A stretch of DNA of 64,000 bases from Bacteroidia bacterium. Its GTDB lineage: Bacteria > Bacteroidota > Bacteroidia > Cytophagales > JAAEPT01. The stretch's first letter is position 1. Every line of letters begins with the position of its first letter. Shown here piece after piece: positions 25,906 through 34,942 of this stretch. The DNA lies in the NCBI GenBank assembly GCA_030431525.1, contig JAUIJC010000001.1:119722-183721 (forward strand), read 5' to 3'. The notes beneath the pieces were generated by a model, which saw nothing but the letters and a program-made list of their open reading frames with translations, was not told the origin of the DNA and ran no database searches. A program made the position numbers and the translations under genes.

Positions 25906-26643
25906 TCAGGAATAGAGTCCTCCGTTGATATTGATGACTTCGCCTGTGATGTAAGAACTATGCGGAGAAGCCAAGAAACCGATCAGTTCCGCCACTTCTT
26001 CCGAGGTTCCAAAACGACCCGCAGGAATCAAGGATTTGTACTCCTTCTCGTTGATATCCTCCGTCATGTCTGTTTTGATGAATCCAGGCGCAACAGCGTT
26101 TACCGTCACTTTTCTTCGTCCTACTTCTTGAGCCAATGCCTTTGTAGCCCCAATAATGGCGGCTTTGGCTGCAGAGTAGTTTGTTTGCCCAGGCGTTCCC
26201 TTTAACCCAGAAAGCGACACCACGTTGATAATGCGACCAAACTTCTGAGTCAACATGCCTTTAAGCAGCAAGCGTGTGATATAGAAGAAACCGTTCAGGC
26301 TTGTGTCCAATACGGAATGCCATTCGTCCTCCTTCATCCACATCATCAATGTATCCTTTCGGATACCTGCATTGTTCACCAATACCTCGATGACCTTGTC
26401 CTCATTGCTTTCAACCCAATTGGTCAAGAACTTTTCGGACTCCGCTGGATTACCCACATCGAACTTCAACAACTCACACTCCACGCCATGAGCTTCAATC
26501 TCTTGTTTGGCTTGGTTTGCGGCTTCGTCATTCGAGTGGTAATTCAAAAGGATACCGTAACCCATGGAAGCCAACTTTAGGCAAGCTGCCTTTCCGATTC
26601 CTCGGGAACCTCCAGTTACAAAAGCATATTTCTTGTCTGCCAT
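25906..26643 (-). CDS. fabG: 3-oxoacyl-ACP reductase (FabG/ApeQ-like)
   Basis: The 245-residue short-chain dehydrogenase has the cofactor motif TGGSRGIGKAACLKL, NNAG in LVNNAGIRKDTL, catalytic Ser in NVVSLSG and the YSAAK active-site pair. The C-terminus (ITGEVININGGLYS) is typical of FabG. It reduces the 3-oxo group during each extension cycle. I chose ATG 26643 (MADKKYAFVTGG); an ATG at 26673 would add ten residues and reach within 8 bases of the ammonia-lyase stop. Confidence 0.93.
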   Translation of the reverse strand: MADKKYAFVTGGSRGIGKAACLKLASMGYGILLNYHSNDEAANQAKQEIEAHGVECELLKFDVGNPAESEKFLTNWVESNEDKVIEVLVNNAGIRKDTLMMWMKEDEWHSVLDTSLNGFFYITRLLLKGMLTQKFGRIINVVSLSGLKGTPGQTNYSAAKAAIIGATKALAQEVGRRKVTVNAVAPGFIKTDMTEDINEKEYKSLIPAGRFGTSEEVAELIGFLASPHSSYITGEVININGGLYS

Positions 26644-26680
26644 CGTCTTGTGTTGAAAGCAGATGGGTTTCACCCCATCA

Positions 26681-28246
26681 TTATAGAACGTTCACAGGAT
26701 TCTCTACCAAGTAATCCTTTAGTTTCTTCACGTCCTGATATTTTGTCTGATCCTCTACAAAAACAGGAACCAACTCCCTCAATTGATCATAGACCGCTTT
26801 GGTTTTTTCGGAAAGCTGATCTTGAACCTTAAGGAAATCAACAGCCTGTAAGAGCGTCATAAACTCAATGGCCATGACCTCGCTGGTGTTTTCCACCACT
26901 TTCTTGGCCATCAGAGCAGCATTGGTCCCCATGCTCACCACATCCTGATTGTCATTGTTATTCGGGATGCTGTGCACGTACATCGGATTGGACAGTGTTT
27001 GGTTCTCGGCAACTGTCGAGGTAGCCGTGAACTGAACACCCTGCATTCCGAAGTTGAATCCAAGGACACCAAGATTCACAAATGGCGGAAGCTTGTCATT
27101 GAGCCTCGCATTCATCATGAAGTTCAGCTGCCTTTCGGCCAGCATGGACATCTTGGTGACAGCGATTTTCATCTTATCCATTTCCAAGGCAACATAGTCG
27201 CCGTGGAAATTTCCGCCGTGGTAAACATTCTGGGTTTTGACGTCAATAACAGGGTTGTCATTGATAGAGTTAGCCTCATCAACAAGCACCTGTTCAGCAG
27301 ACATCAAGGTGTCATATATCGGCCCAAGAATCTGGGGCACGCATCGAAGAGAATAGTATTCTTGAACTTTCTCTTTGAAAACCGTTTCGGCCAATTCGCC
27401 AGTATAAAGGTGTTCATCACGACGACGAACCATTTTACTGGAAGCAAACAGCTGGCGCATGGACTCGGCCACTTTGCGCTGTCCTTCATGCTTCTTGGCA
27501 TGGTTCAGGACTTCGGAACAATGGTCGTCATAAGCCTCCATCAACTCGTTGAGCATGGACGAAGCCAACACTGACCAGTTCAAAAGGTTTTGGGCTTCCA
27601 TCAAGGCAACAAATCCGACGCCTGTCATGGCCGCCGTACCGTTCATGATAGCCAAGCCTTCACGCAAGTGAATGTCCATCGGCTTCAAGCCGTTCTGGGC
27701 GTACCATTCTTTGGCATCCACCCACTGACCATTCACATGCAATTCACCCTCTCCAATCAAAGCCAAAGCCAAATGGGCCAGTTGGACCAAATCGCCGCTG
27801 GCACCTACACCTCCATGGCAGAAGATTTTTGGATAAGCTTTTCTGTTCAGGAGTTCGGCAAGTAGTTCAACAACCTGCTCGTTCACACCAGAACCACCCT
27901 GCATCAACGTGTTCAGGCGGGTCAACATCAAGGCACGGACACTCAAATCATCCAGTACTCCACCTGTTCCCGAACAGTGGCTGCGAATGAGGTTGTATTG
28001 CAGTTGTTTTTGCTGATCCTCCTCAATCTTATATTGGGCCATTGGACCAAATCCGGTATTAATACCGTAAATGACCTTGTCCTTGGCAAAATCCGTCAGA
28101 AACTGATGGCTTTCCTTAACCCTTTCTAATCCTTTCTCAGAAAGTCGGACTTCCCCCTCCCCAAAAACAACATTCCAAACATCTTGGAGGGAGAGCTGCT
28201 CATACCCTACTTCAACGGCCTGACCCTTTATATTTTTAGCCCACAT
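26681..28246 (-). CDS. Aromatic amino acid ammonia-lyase, probable tyrosine ammonia-lyase
   Basis: The 521-residue enzyme belongs to the HAL/PAL/TAL family. The MIO prosthetic group forms from Ala-Ser-Gly in GGVGASGDLVQLAHL (about residues 148-150). YGINTGFGPMA and NLIRSHCSGTGG are the family's inner and selectivity loops; His in the SH pair is the pattern associated with tyrosine specificity in bacterial TALs. It would make 4-coumarate, the aromatic starter of flexirubin-type pigments. It is second in the operon, 16 bases after the halogenase-like gene. Histidine ammonia-lyase is the main alternative, but there are no histidine-degradation genes nearby. Confidence 0.9.
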   Translation of the reverse strand: MWAKNIKGQAVEVGYEQLSLQDVWNVVFGEGEVRLSEKGLERVKESHQFLTDFAKDKVIYGINTGFGPMAQYKIEEDQQKQLQYNLIRSHCSGTGGVLDDLSVRALMLTRLNTLMQGGSGVNEQVVELLAELLNRKAYPKIFCHGGVGASGDLVQLAHLALALIGEGELHVNGQWVDAKEWYAQNGLKPMDIHLREGLAIMNGTAAMTGVGFVALMEAQNLLNWSVLASSMLNELMEAYDDHCSEVLNHAKKHEGQRKVAESMRQLFASSKMVRRRDEHLYTGELAETVFKEKVQEYYSLRCVPQILGPIYDTLMSAEQVLVDEANSINDNPVIDVKTQNVYHGGNFHGDYVALEMDKMKIAVTKMSMLAERQLNFMMNARLNDKLPPFVNLGVLGFNFGMQGVQFTATSTVAENQTLSNPMYVHSIPNNNDNQDVVSMGTNAALMAKKVVENTSEVMAIEFMTLLQAVDFLKVQDQLSEKTKAVYDQLRELVPVFVEDQTKYQDVKKLKDYLVENPVNVL

Positions 28247-28262
28247 AGCTGTATCACTTCTA

Positions 28263-29495
28263 TTAATTCTCTTCGGATTCAGCCATTCGAATCACCTGAG
28301 CAAGGACGCCTAATTTATGGTGCTTCTTCACGTAAGGGTTACTCTTATCCCAAACATAACCAGCAAGCACAGAGCAAATCTGCTTCTTGGTATTCTCCAT
28401 TTGATTGGAAGCAAAGATAATATCCTGTAAGGTTCCGTCGTACCATCCCTTCACATAGGAACGGAAGACATCCACGCCCTCCATGATGTACTGCTGGAAC
28501 TCCACCTCCCAATCAACAGCCTCTCCTTTCAACGCCCGATCTACTAACTTGGCGGCCACCATGGCCGACTCGGTGGCGAAGGTCACTCCCGAAGAAAACA
28601 CAGGATCAAGGAACTCGCTGCTGTTACCTGTCAGCACATAACCATCTCCGTAAAGCTGGCTTACCGCCGCAGAATACCCCTCAATCACCTTTGGTTCGAA
28701 AACCAAATCCAAACCCGATTCAAAGCGCTGCTTTAGGAAGGCATCTTTCTGAACCATTTTTTCAAAGTCAGCTTTGTCAGCCTTCCCGTCAAAATGTTCT
28801 GGATTGCCTACCAAACCCAAAGATGTAACACCATTTGAAAACGGAATTACCCATGCCCATAGTTCCCGTTCAATAACGCGAATGATAATGCGGTTTTTGT
28901 CCGCACCCTCGGGCCTGTTCTTGTCATTCACGTGTGCGAAAAAGGCCTTTCGCGCGGGAAAAGAAGAAGGTTTATGTAGATCCAGAAGTCGAGGTAACAC
29001 CCGACCATAGCCACTACCATCAATAATAAACTGTGCTTCAATCTCCTCTTCGCTCCCATCCGCCTTTTTAACAGTGGTGAAAGAAGTGGTTCCTTCAAAA
29101 CGCACAGCCGTTACCTCTGTCTCAAAACAGACATCGGCTCCTTTTGCGGCTACTTGACGAATCAGTGCATCATCAAAATCCGCACGCGGCACCTGCCACG
29201 TCCAAGACCAGCCTTCAGAAAACTTGTTGGAAAAATCGAAATCCGAGAACTCATCGCCTCGGCTGAACTTTGCACCGAACTTTTCTTGAAACCCCTCTTC
29301 TTTGATTCCCTCCAAAAGCCCCGCCTGCTCTAAGCCAACCATGCAACGCGGCAACAAGCTCTCGCCGATGACGAAACGAGGGAACTTTGTCTTCTCAACA
29401 ACCTTTACGTTGTACCCTCTATCTGCCAAAAAAGCGGCCGCTACCGAGCCCGAAGGCCCTGCACCTATTACCAACACATCTGTTTTTGATTGCAT
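28263..29495 (-). CDS. FAD-dependent halogenase-like oxidoreductase, first gene of pigment operon
   Basis: The 410-residue flavoprotein has GAGPSGSVAAAFLADRGYNV (FAD binding), KFPRFVIGESLLPRCM, and ELWAWVIPFSNG around residues 211-216. The last is the WxWxIP signature of flavin-dependent halogenases. DPVFSSGVTFATESAM near residue 310 is also typical. Its place at the head of a flexirubin-type cluster fits ring chlorination of the pigment, which is known for some flexirubins; members of the wider family also act as reductases or hydroxylases, so halogenation is not proven. A TAnnTTTG promoter candidate lies upstream. Confidence 0.85.
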   Translation of the reverse strand: MQSKTDVLVIGAGPSGSVAAAFLADRGYNVKVVEKTKFPRFVIGESLLPRCMVGLEQAGLLEGIKEEGFQEKFGAKFSRGDEFSDFDFSNKFSEGWSWTWQVPRADFDDALIRQVAAKGADVCFETEVTAVRFEGTTSFTTVKKADGSEEEIEAQFIIDGSGYGRVLPRLLDLHKPSSFPARKAFFAHVNDKNRPEGADKNRIIIRVIERELWAWVIPFSNGVTSLGLVGNPEHFDGKADKADFEKMVQKDAFLKQRFESGLDLVFEPKVIEGYSAAVSQLYGDGYVLTGNSSEFLDPVFSSGVTFATESAMVAAKLVDRALKGEAVDWEVEFQQYIMEGVDVFRSYVKGWYDGTLQDIIFASNQMENTKKQICSVLAGYVWDKSNPYVKKHHKLGVLAQVIRMAESEEN

Positions 29496-29574
29496 AATAG
29501 GTCTTCAATAAATGCTCATGGGGACAAAGCAAAACAACCTTGGAACGAACAATTCGTAAATGCTTTAAAGGGCG

Positions 29575-29582
29575 CAAAGCTA
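29575..29582 (-). promoter_or_regulatory. Candidate -7 element of the pigment operon promoter
   Basis: On the minus strand this octamer is TAGCTTTG, a perfect match to the Bacteroidota -7 consensus TAnnTTTG, about 80 bases upstream of the first pigment gene. The -33 region has no convincing TTTG, so support is partial. Confidence 0.4.
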
Positions 29583-29715
29583 CAAAAAACGGCAGAGAAT
29601 CACATCTATCTTTTTCACCCCATCGAAAGAGGCTGCTCTACTTTACATGCCCCTATTTTCAATCAATGCATATGATTTTTCCATTCAACAATCTTCTACA
29701 CGGAATTTATCGAAT

Positions 29716-30402
29716 ATGACAATGAAACGATTTAGAGCGACTGGCCTCGCTTTATTATTTTTAGGAATGGCCTTTTTCTTACACGCCTGCCGGTGCCACA
29801 AAAAAAGTGCATCCAAAAACAAACTCGACCAATCTAAAACCATCCGTTATGATGCCATTATCGTCCCCGGATACCCTTTTGACGGCGAAGAATGGTCAAT
29901 GCTCTTAAAGGACCGCATCCAATGGTCGGCCCACCTTTACAACAGCAAGATTGCCCAAAATATCATTTACTCAGGATCATCGGTGTACACCCCCTACGTG
30001 GAAAGCAAGATCATGGCTTTGTACGCTCAGGCCTTGGGCGTTCCCAAAGAGCATATCCTTACAGAAACGCAGGCCGAACACAGTTCCGAGAACCTTTACT
30101 ATTCTTACCAACTCGCACAAGAAAATGGCTTCAAACGGATCGCCATCGCCACGGACCCTTTCCAGGCCAGGTTCCTCAAACGCTTTGTCAAGAAAATGAA
30201 GGGCGTTCAGATAGATTTCCTGCCCATCCAATATGACGTGATCCGCAACAAAGACCTGAATACACCGACCATCGATGCACAACAGGCCTTTGTCCAAGAT
30301 TTTGAATCCCTGCCAGACAGGGAAAGTTTCTTTGAACGAATGAAGGGTACGATGGGGAAAAAAGTGGATTGGGATATACTCAAAGAGAGTTCAAGCCAAT
30401 AA
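29716..30402 (+). CDS. YdcF/SanA-like DUF218 lipoprotein
   Basis: The 228-residue product starts with a lipoprotein-like signal (GLALLFLGMAFFLHAC) and continues with a DUF218 domain: YDAIIVPGYPFDGEEW, NIIYSGSSVYTPYVESKIM, ETQAEHSSENLYYSYQLA and IAIATDPFQARFLKRFVKK. Proteins of the YdcF/SanA group are envelope-associated and of uncertain activity. I chose ATG 29716 (MTMKRFRATG) because the signal peptide begins there; the longer start at 29647 precedes it with polar sequence. It is divergent from the pigment operon and ends in a strong terminator. Confidence 0.82.
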   Translation: MTMKRFRATGLALLFLGMAFFLHACRCHKKSASKNKLDQSKTIRYDAIIVPGYPFDGEEWSMLLKDRIQWSAHLYNSKIAQNIIYSGSSVYTPYVESKIMALYAQALGVPKEHILTETQAEHSSENLYYSYQLAQENGFKRIAIATDPFQARFLKRFVKKMKGVQIDFLPIQYDVIRNKDLNTPTIDAQQAFVQDFESLPDRESFFERMKGTMGKKVDWDILKESSSQ

Positions 30403-30404
30403 AG

Positions 30405-30431
30405 AAGGAGAGCTTTCGGGCTCTCCTTTTT
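30405..30431 (+). terminator. Rho-independent terminator after the DUF218 gene
   Basis: The hairpin AAGGAGAGC-loop-GCTCTCCTTTTT starts 2 bases after the stop codon and ends in a T run. Confidence 0.9.
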
Positions 30432-30544
30432 CATTTCAATTGGTTAGAAGATTATTTACTGGCAAGGCCATTATCAAACTACTTTCCCAGCCATATATTT
30501 GGTAAATGCAAGTCATAACAACACAAGGGATTTTCAATACAAAC

Positions 30545-31606
30545 ATGCGGACTTTTTGGCTTTCACTTTTTACTGCAATCATCGCTGTTAGCTGCTCCAC
30601 CTACCACCCCAAAGAGCTGTCTTTCTTTTCAAGCAATGCAAAAGAAACTCGACGGATTTCCCTCAAGAACAATGACTCCCTTGAAGTCACCTACTTGGGT
30701 TGTGGTGGGTTAAAAATCAGCTACCATCAAAGCGATATTCTCATCGACCCCTTTTTCAGCAATCAGGGACCATTCTACTCTTTACCCCTAAAAAAGATTT
30801 CAGTTGATACCCCTTCCGTTCTTTCAAATACAAAAACATGGAGTCCACCTAAATTCATTTTGACGACACACGCTCATTATGACCACATCATGGACATTCC
30901 AGTATTAGTGGACAGCGTTTTCCATCACCAGACAACGATTTTTGGAAACAAACAAACCATCTCCATCCTCAAGAACTTTCAAGTTCCTGACAGTCTCTGC
31001 AATTCAATAACAACGGACCAGCTTAATAAATGGGTTGAAATCAACGAGCAGCTAAGATTCATGCCGCTTGCTTATGGTCATGCGCCACACATGAGGATTT
31101 TTGGCCTTCCGTTGAACTTCATGGCTAAGCACAGAGATTCGCTTTCTACACCACCAAAACGGACAAAGGATTTCCCCGAAGGCGACTGTCTGGCCTATGT
31201 TTTAGAGTTTAGAAATGATGAGAAAAGTGTATTCAGAATCCTGTTAATGAATGGAAGTGCTTCTGAAAAATTGGACATAAACGCCATTCCCAAGGGCTCT
31301 ATTGATTTGGCTGTTTTCTGCGTGGCCTCCCACAACTTCACAAAAACGAACGCTTACCCGACCAATTACATTCAGACCCTAAATCCTAAAAACATCCTTT
31401 TTGTCCACTGGGAGAATTTCTTTAAACCACATAGCCATCAGCCCCAAAAAGCGGTTCCGTTTACCAATTTCCGTTCTTTGAACAAAAAGCTAAAAATGTC
31501 TACCTACAACCCTGAAAACATCCTCATGATGAACCCCATGAGCACAGTTACTTACCACTTCTATAACACTGAAAATGAAGCAATTGCAACCACCCCTCAG
31601 CGTTGA
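30545..31606 (+). CDS. Metallo-beta-lactamase-fold lipoprotein
   Basis: The 353-residue protein has a lipoprotein signal (LSLFTAIIAVSC) and an MBL-fold domain. Metal ligands are in TTHAHYDHIMD (HxHxDH), His in YGHAPHM and the later HNFTKT and FVHWENFF segments. It resembles the UlaG/NAPE-PLD-like hydrolases found in Bacteroidota envelopes; the substrate is unknown. The start ATG 30545 gives the cleanest signal peptide; ATG 30506 adds 13 residues. Its 3' end overlaps the convergent ligase gene by 10 bases. Confidence 0.85.
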   Translation: MRTFWLSLFTAIIAVSCSTYHPKELSFFSSNAKETRRISLKNNDSLEVTYLGCGGLKISYHQSDILIDPFFSNQGPFYSLPLKKISVDTPSVLSNTKTWSPPKFILTTHAHYDHIMDIPVLVDSVFHHQTTIFGNKQTISILKNFQVPDSLCNSITTDQLNKWVEINEQLRFMPLAYGHAPHMRIFGLPLNFMAKHRDSLSTPPKRTKDFPEGDCLAYVLEFRNDEKSVFRILLMNGSASEKLDINAIPKGSIDLAVFCVASHNFTKTNAYPTNYIQTLNPKNILFVHWENFFKPHSHQPQKAVPFTNFRSLNKKLKMSTYNPENILMMNPMSTVTYHFYNTENEAIATTPQR

Positions 31607-32895
31607 TCCACAAACATCACTGGCTTACGACTCATTTCAGGAAACTGCTCACGCAAAATCTGCTTAGAATCCTCCAATGAAAAGTTTGGAACCACACGCA
31701 ATTTCGCCCTAAAGTGATCCTTAAACTCCTCCAACAACGCTTGGCTATTCTGATACTCCTCCCCAACTCCAATTCTCACCAGCACACTATCCAAACCTAA
31801 GTCATCCTTAGAAACCTGAACAATATAGTTTTCCACCAATTCGAGGGTATTGAGCAACTCGTAAATCTGAGAGGGATAAATGGAAGTGCCTTTATATTTT
31901 ATCATTTGACCTTTTCTACCCAAAACAGGCCCAAGACGTGGTGTTTTCCTCCCACATGAACAGTCATCATAATAAACACGGCAGACATCCCCTGTCTTAA
32001 ATCGCAAAAGTGGCATTCCTTCTACACCCAAAGTAGTCACAACCACTTCACCTGACTCACCCTCTGGCACAGGGACACCATTTTCATCCAACACCTCAAG
32101 GATGAGCAATTCAGGATGCAAATGCCCGCCATGCTGCTGCTCACACTCCGTAAAGGCAGCGCCCATTTCGGTTGAGGCATAAGTGGAATAAAGTTCAACT
32201 TCTGGCCATCGTTCCTTAATACGCTGACCCAAAGCATTCAAAGAAAAATCTTCATTACGAATCGGCTCACCAATACAGACAATTTTGTGAACCCCGATCT
32301 GCTGATAATCAATGCCTTTTTCTTCAGCGAACTCCAGTAGCTTACAAACAAAAGAAGGCACAGCAATAATTGCCGATGGCTTCATCCGTTGGATACTTTC
32401 CCATTGCAAAGCAGGTACGCCTGCACCAACACGTACAATTCCAGCACCCAATTTTCGAGCGCCCATGAAATAAGCCAAGCCAGCCATAAACCTGCGGTCC
32501 ATGGTGGTGGTCAGCTGAATCATATCGTTCTCATCGATGCCAGTTGCCGCCAAGGAAATAGCCTCATTGTAAGCCAATCGCTCAAGATCCTGATCGGTGA
32601 GCGCAAAAGTTACGGGCGAGCCAAGCGTCCCAGAAGTGGTCACATAATCAATCAACTTACGAGGCTCTACACAAAGAAATTCCTGATTGAAAACCTGCAA
32701 ATCCGCTTTGGTGGTAAACGGAAGTTTCACCAAATCATCAACACCCTTGATTCCCTCAATATCTACAGACTTCTCCTTGAATATTTTTTGGTAAAAAGGT
32801 GAACTGGAGGCCAAATAGCCCAGTAGTTTTTTCAACTCCTGATCCTGAAAAGCCTTGATTTCCGATGCCGATTGAAACTCTAACGTAGCTCGCAT
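31597..32895 (-). CDS. PaaK-like AMP-forming acyl-CoA/ACP ligase
   Basis: The 432-residue protein belongs to the phenylacetate-CoA-ligase-like adenylating enzymes: YVTTSGTLGSPVTFALT is the phosphate loop (P-loop), YASTEMGAAFTE the aromatic acid/adenylate motif, FKTGDVCRVYYDDCSCGRKT the hinge with a Cys-rich segment, and GRKGQMIKYKGTSIYPSQIY the start of the C-terminal subdomain. It probably activates an aryl or acyl acid such as 4-coumarate for loading on an ACP. The C45 acyltransferase gene lies 5 bases upstream, so both are co-transcribed. ATG 32895 was chosen because the longer start overlaps that gene. Confidence 0.88.
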   Translation of the reverse strand: MRATLEFQSASEIKAFQDQELKKLLGYLASSSPFYQKIFKEKSVDIEGIKGVDDLVKLPFTTKADLQVFNQEFLCVEPRKLIDYVTTSGTLGSPVTFALTDQDLERLAYNEAISLAATGIDENDMIQLTTTMDRRFMAGLAYFMGARKLGAGIVRVGAGVPALQWESIQRMKPSAIIAVPSFVCKLLEFAEEKGIDYQQIGVHKIVCIGEPIRNEDFSLNALGQRIKERWPEVELYSTYASTEMGAAFTECEQQHGGHLHPELLILEVLDENGVPVPEGESGEVVVTTLGVEGMPLLRFKTGDVCRVYYDDCSCGRKTPRLGPVLGRKGQMIKYKGTSIYPSQIYELLNTLELVENYIVQVSKDDLGLDSVLVRIGVGEEYQNSQALLEEFKDHFRAKLRVVPNFSLEDSKQILREQFPEMSRKPVMFVDQR

Positions 32896-32900
32896 TTCCC

Positions 32901-34574
32901 CTACTCTGTCAATTCTGCCAAACTTTCTTGGATTGCCCTGCGCTCTCCCTCCGTTGCGATCGGGAGTTTCAAAGCTGCCTGTAGGCATTCCACCGCTTTT
33001 TCCTTTTGCCCCAACTCCTTATAACCATTTCCTGCCATCACATGGGCGTGGTAATAATTAGGGTTTAGCGCAACCAAACTATCCAAGGTAGCTCCTGTGA
33101 CTGGCCCTTCTCCAAATCCCATATTCCACCAAGTCACCCTGTTTTTTATCTGACGGAAGGTCATAAAATCCTGATAGCCTTTCTCCTTCAAGAAGGAATC
33201 TTCAGAGATCGTTAGAGAATCCTCAAACACATTTCCTTTGGCAGGGTCAAACTTCTCCTCCGCAAATACCTTGTTCAAATCGTAACAAACGTAGCTACCC
33301 AACTGCCAAGGACTACTGGAAACCCAAACTTTCCGTTGCTCTGGCTTAAAGATGATGGAATGGTGCGCCAGCAACTGATTCAAAGCCAACTCATTCCCCA
33401 TTCCTACTTCTTGATCATCTACCCCTAAACGGTTTCGAAGAATTTCTGCTGCAGTATTTTGATCCAAAGGGCCTTTCTCGTCCAAAAGCTCTATCACTCG
33501 CTGATAGCGATAGCCAGAACTGCTCTCCTGTTGGTTGATGACATTAATAGAATCCTTGGAATAAAGCTCGCTTTGGAAATGGTTCGAACAAACCACCCTA
33601 CTCTCATCAGGATATTTCACCCCCATTTTTGTCGGTGATTTCTCAATGATTACCGTTTTCCCGTCCTTTGCTGAACTCACCATGATGGCCTCAGCGACAA
33701 ACACGTGAGACTTTTCTGCGATAGCAATCGCCTCCTCAATGTTGGATGCGTATTGAAGAATCTCACGTGACAATACAGAAATCGGAGTCGCTGATTTTGT
33801 AGGGATATCCGACTTGCCTGCGTTGATGGTCACTGTCAAACCTTCCATGTTCATCCCAGAGACCACACCCGTCATGCCGCCCCAAGTCACCATCATCATC
33901 TGATGCCCCTCGGTTGGATCCACAAAGGCAATAATCTTGTCCTCGGCAAAATCATCTCCCACAAAAAAATCGAAGTTCCTACCAACAATCAACGACGAGT
34001 CTTGAGAGGCCTCATCCCAAACCGAGAAAGAGGTACAACCCACCACCATGTTCTTATCCTGAAGCGCATGACCAATATCATGGGCGGCATGGTAGTTTAA
34101 AATCCGTTGGTAATTGGAACCAATAAATTGGTATTCGGGAGACGCGTAACGAGACACCCCGTAAATCTCCATTTTGTACTCATCCTTAATATTCTTGTCC
34201 AAGTCGCGATTAAACCACGCGATGAAATACTTCAGGAATTTCAGATAGGACTCATTTGGGACAATCTTTTTAATCTGCCCGATAAAATGCACTTCCTGCT
34301 TCTCGACAAGTTCTTGCGCAAGTTTGCCGTGCATGACACCCCGCTCAAAGGCATCGCCTTCGATGTACATTTCCCATAAGCCAAACTGGTTTTTCTTTAT
34401 CCAGTTATCACCACACTTATAAAAGTCCTCCCCCAATTTTTCTCGGGGTAAGTCCATGGTAGTAAGACTTTTCGGCTGTGGTTCATCAATACTCACCCGA
34501 AAGACAAAATATACGGCAAAGGTCAGTATGAAAATCAGAACCCCAGATGACAGATAAAGTAGCTTCTTTTTCAT
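32901..34574 (-). CDS. C45-family autoproteolytic acyltransferase/hydrolase with TPR tail
   Basis: The 557-residue protein begins with a membrane anchor (KLLYLSSGVLIFILTFAVYF). The central Ntn-hydrolase domain resembles acyl-CoA:6-aminopenicillanate acyltransferases: the nucleophile is the Cys in NMVVGCTSFSVWDEASQ, exposed by autoprocessing before it, and SLIVGRNFDFFVGDDFA is the following conserved segment. The C-terminal ~60 residues are TPR-like (NPNYYHAHVMAGNGYKELGQ). Genes of this type occur in flexirubin clusters; an acyl transfer or ester-forming step on the pigment is a reasonable guess. ATG 34574 is 20 bases from the end of the 163-bp repeat; the longer start would read into that repeat. 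Confidence 0.8.
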   Translation of the reverse strand: MKKKLLYLSSGVLIFILTFAVYFVFRVSIDEPQPKSLTTMDLPREKLGEDFYKCGDNWIKKNQFGLWEMYIEGDAFERGVMHGKLAQELVEKQEVHFIGQIKKIVPNESYLKFLKYFIAWFNRDLDKNIKDEYKMEIYGVSRYASPEYQFIGSNYQRILNYHAAHDIGHALQDKNMVVGCTSFSVWDEASQDSSLIVGRNFDFFVGDDFAEDKIIAFVDPTEGHQMMMVTWGGMTGVVSGMNMEGLTVTINAGKSDIPTKSATPISVLSREILQYASNIEEAIAIAEKSHVFVAEAIMVSSAKDGKTVIIEKSPTKMGVKYPDESRVVCSNHFQSELYSKDSINVINQQESSSGYRYQRVIELLDEKGPLDQNTAAEILRNRLGVDDQEVGMGNELALNQLLAHHSIIFKPEQRKVWVSSSPWQLGSYVCYDLNKVFAEEKFDPAKGNVFEDSLTISEDSFLKEKGYQDFMTFRQIKNRVTWWNMGFGEGPVTGATLDSLVALNPNYYHAHVMAGNGYKELGQKEKAVECLQAALKLPIATEGERRAIQESLAELTE

Positions 34575-34593
34575 TTTTCCAAAATGAAGGATT

Positions 34594-34756
34594 AGCAAAA
34601 GAGAAACAATAAACTGAACAAGTCGGCTTGCTCTTTTGCCCACTATTCTTACCAGTTTAATTTGTGATAGCTATGGCTAGCCCTGCATCAACCTGATAAG
34701 AATAGTGAACAAAATAACTATGCCTTGGTTATTCACTTTATTATTTCTCTTTTGCT
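34594..34756 (-). repeat. 163-bp structured dispersed repeat, copy 2
   Basis: This is the second copy of the element at 5817-5979, in reverse orientation and of the same length. The terminal inverted repeats (AGCAAAAGAGAAA outward on each side) match at 18 of 19 positions. The central stem arms are 34642-34661 and 34687-34706 around a 25-base loop. Compared with copy 1 the arms differ at many positions yet keep pairing. Read on the minus strand it precedes the C45 gene by 20 bases. Confidence 0.85.
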
Positions 34757-34802
34757 CAGAACCTCAAAGAATACATTCTGGTTCTACCAAAGGATAAGAA
34801 TT

Positions 34803-34841
34803 AAAAAAGCCCCGCCAGAAACAAAGCGTTCAAGCGGGGAC
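34803..34841 (-). terminator. Terminator after the ROK kinase gene
   Basis: On the minus strand, stem GTCCCCGC/GCGGGGC with an 18-base loop is followed by TTTTTT. It ends the transcript of the kinase gene that stops at 34943. Confidence 0.85.
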
Positions 34842-34942
34842 TATATTATCAGGTCGAAGTTTTAAGAATTGGGATACAAGAGCTCAAAAAACACTCTTTT
34901 CAACCATTATAATTCTTAATGCTCACCAATAGGAATCGTCAA

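Noticed and set aside
34574..34643. Longer N-terminus of the C45 acyltransferase
   Set aside because: It is encoded by the 163-bp repeat and adds a second hydrophobic segment before the natural membrane anchor; ATG 34574 is preferred.
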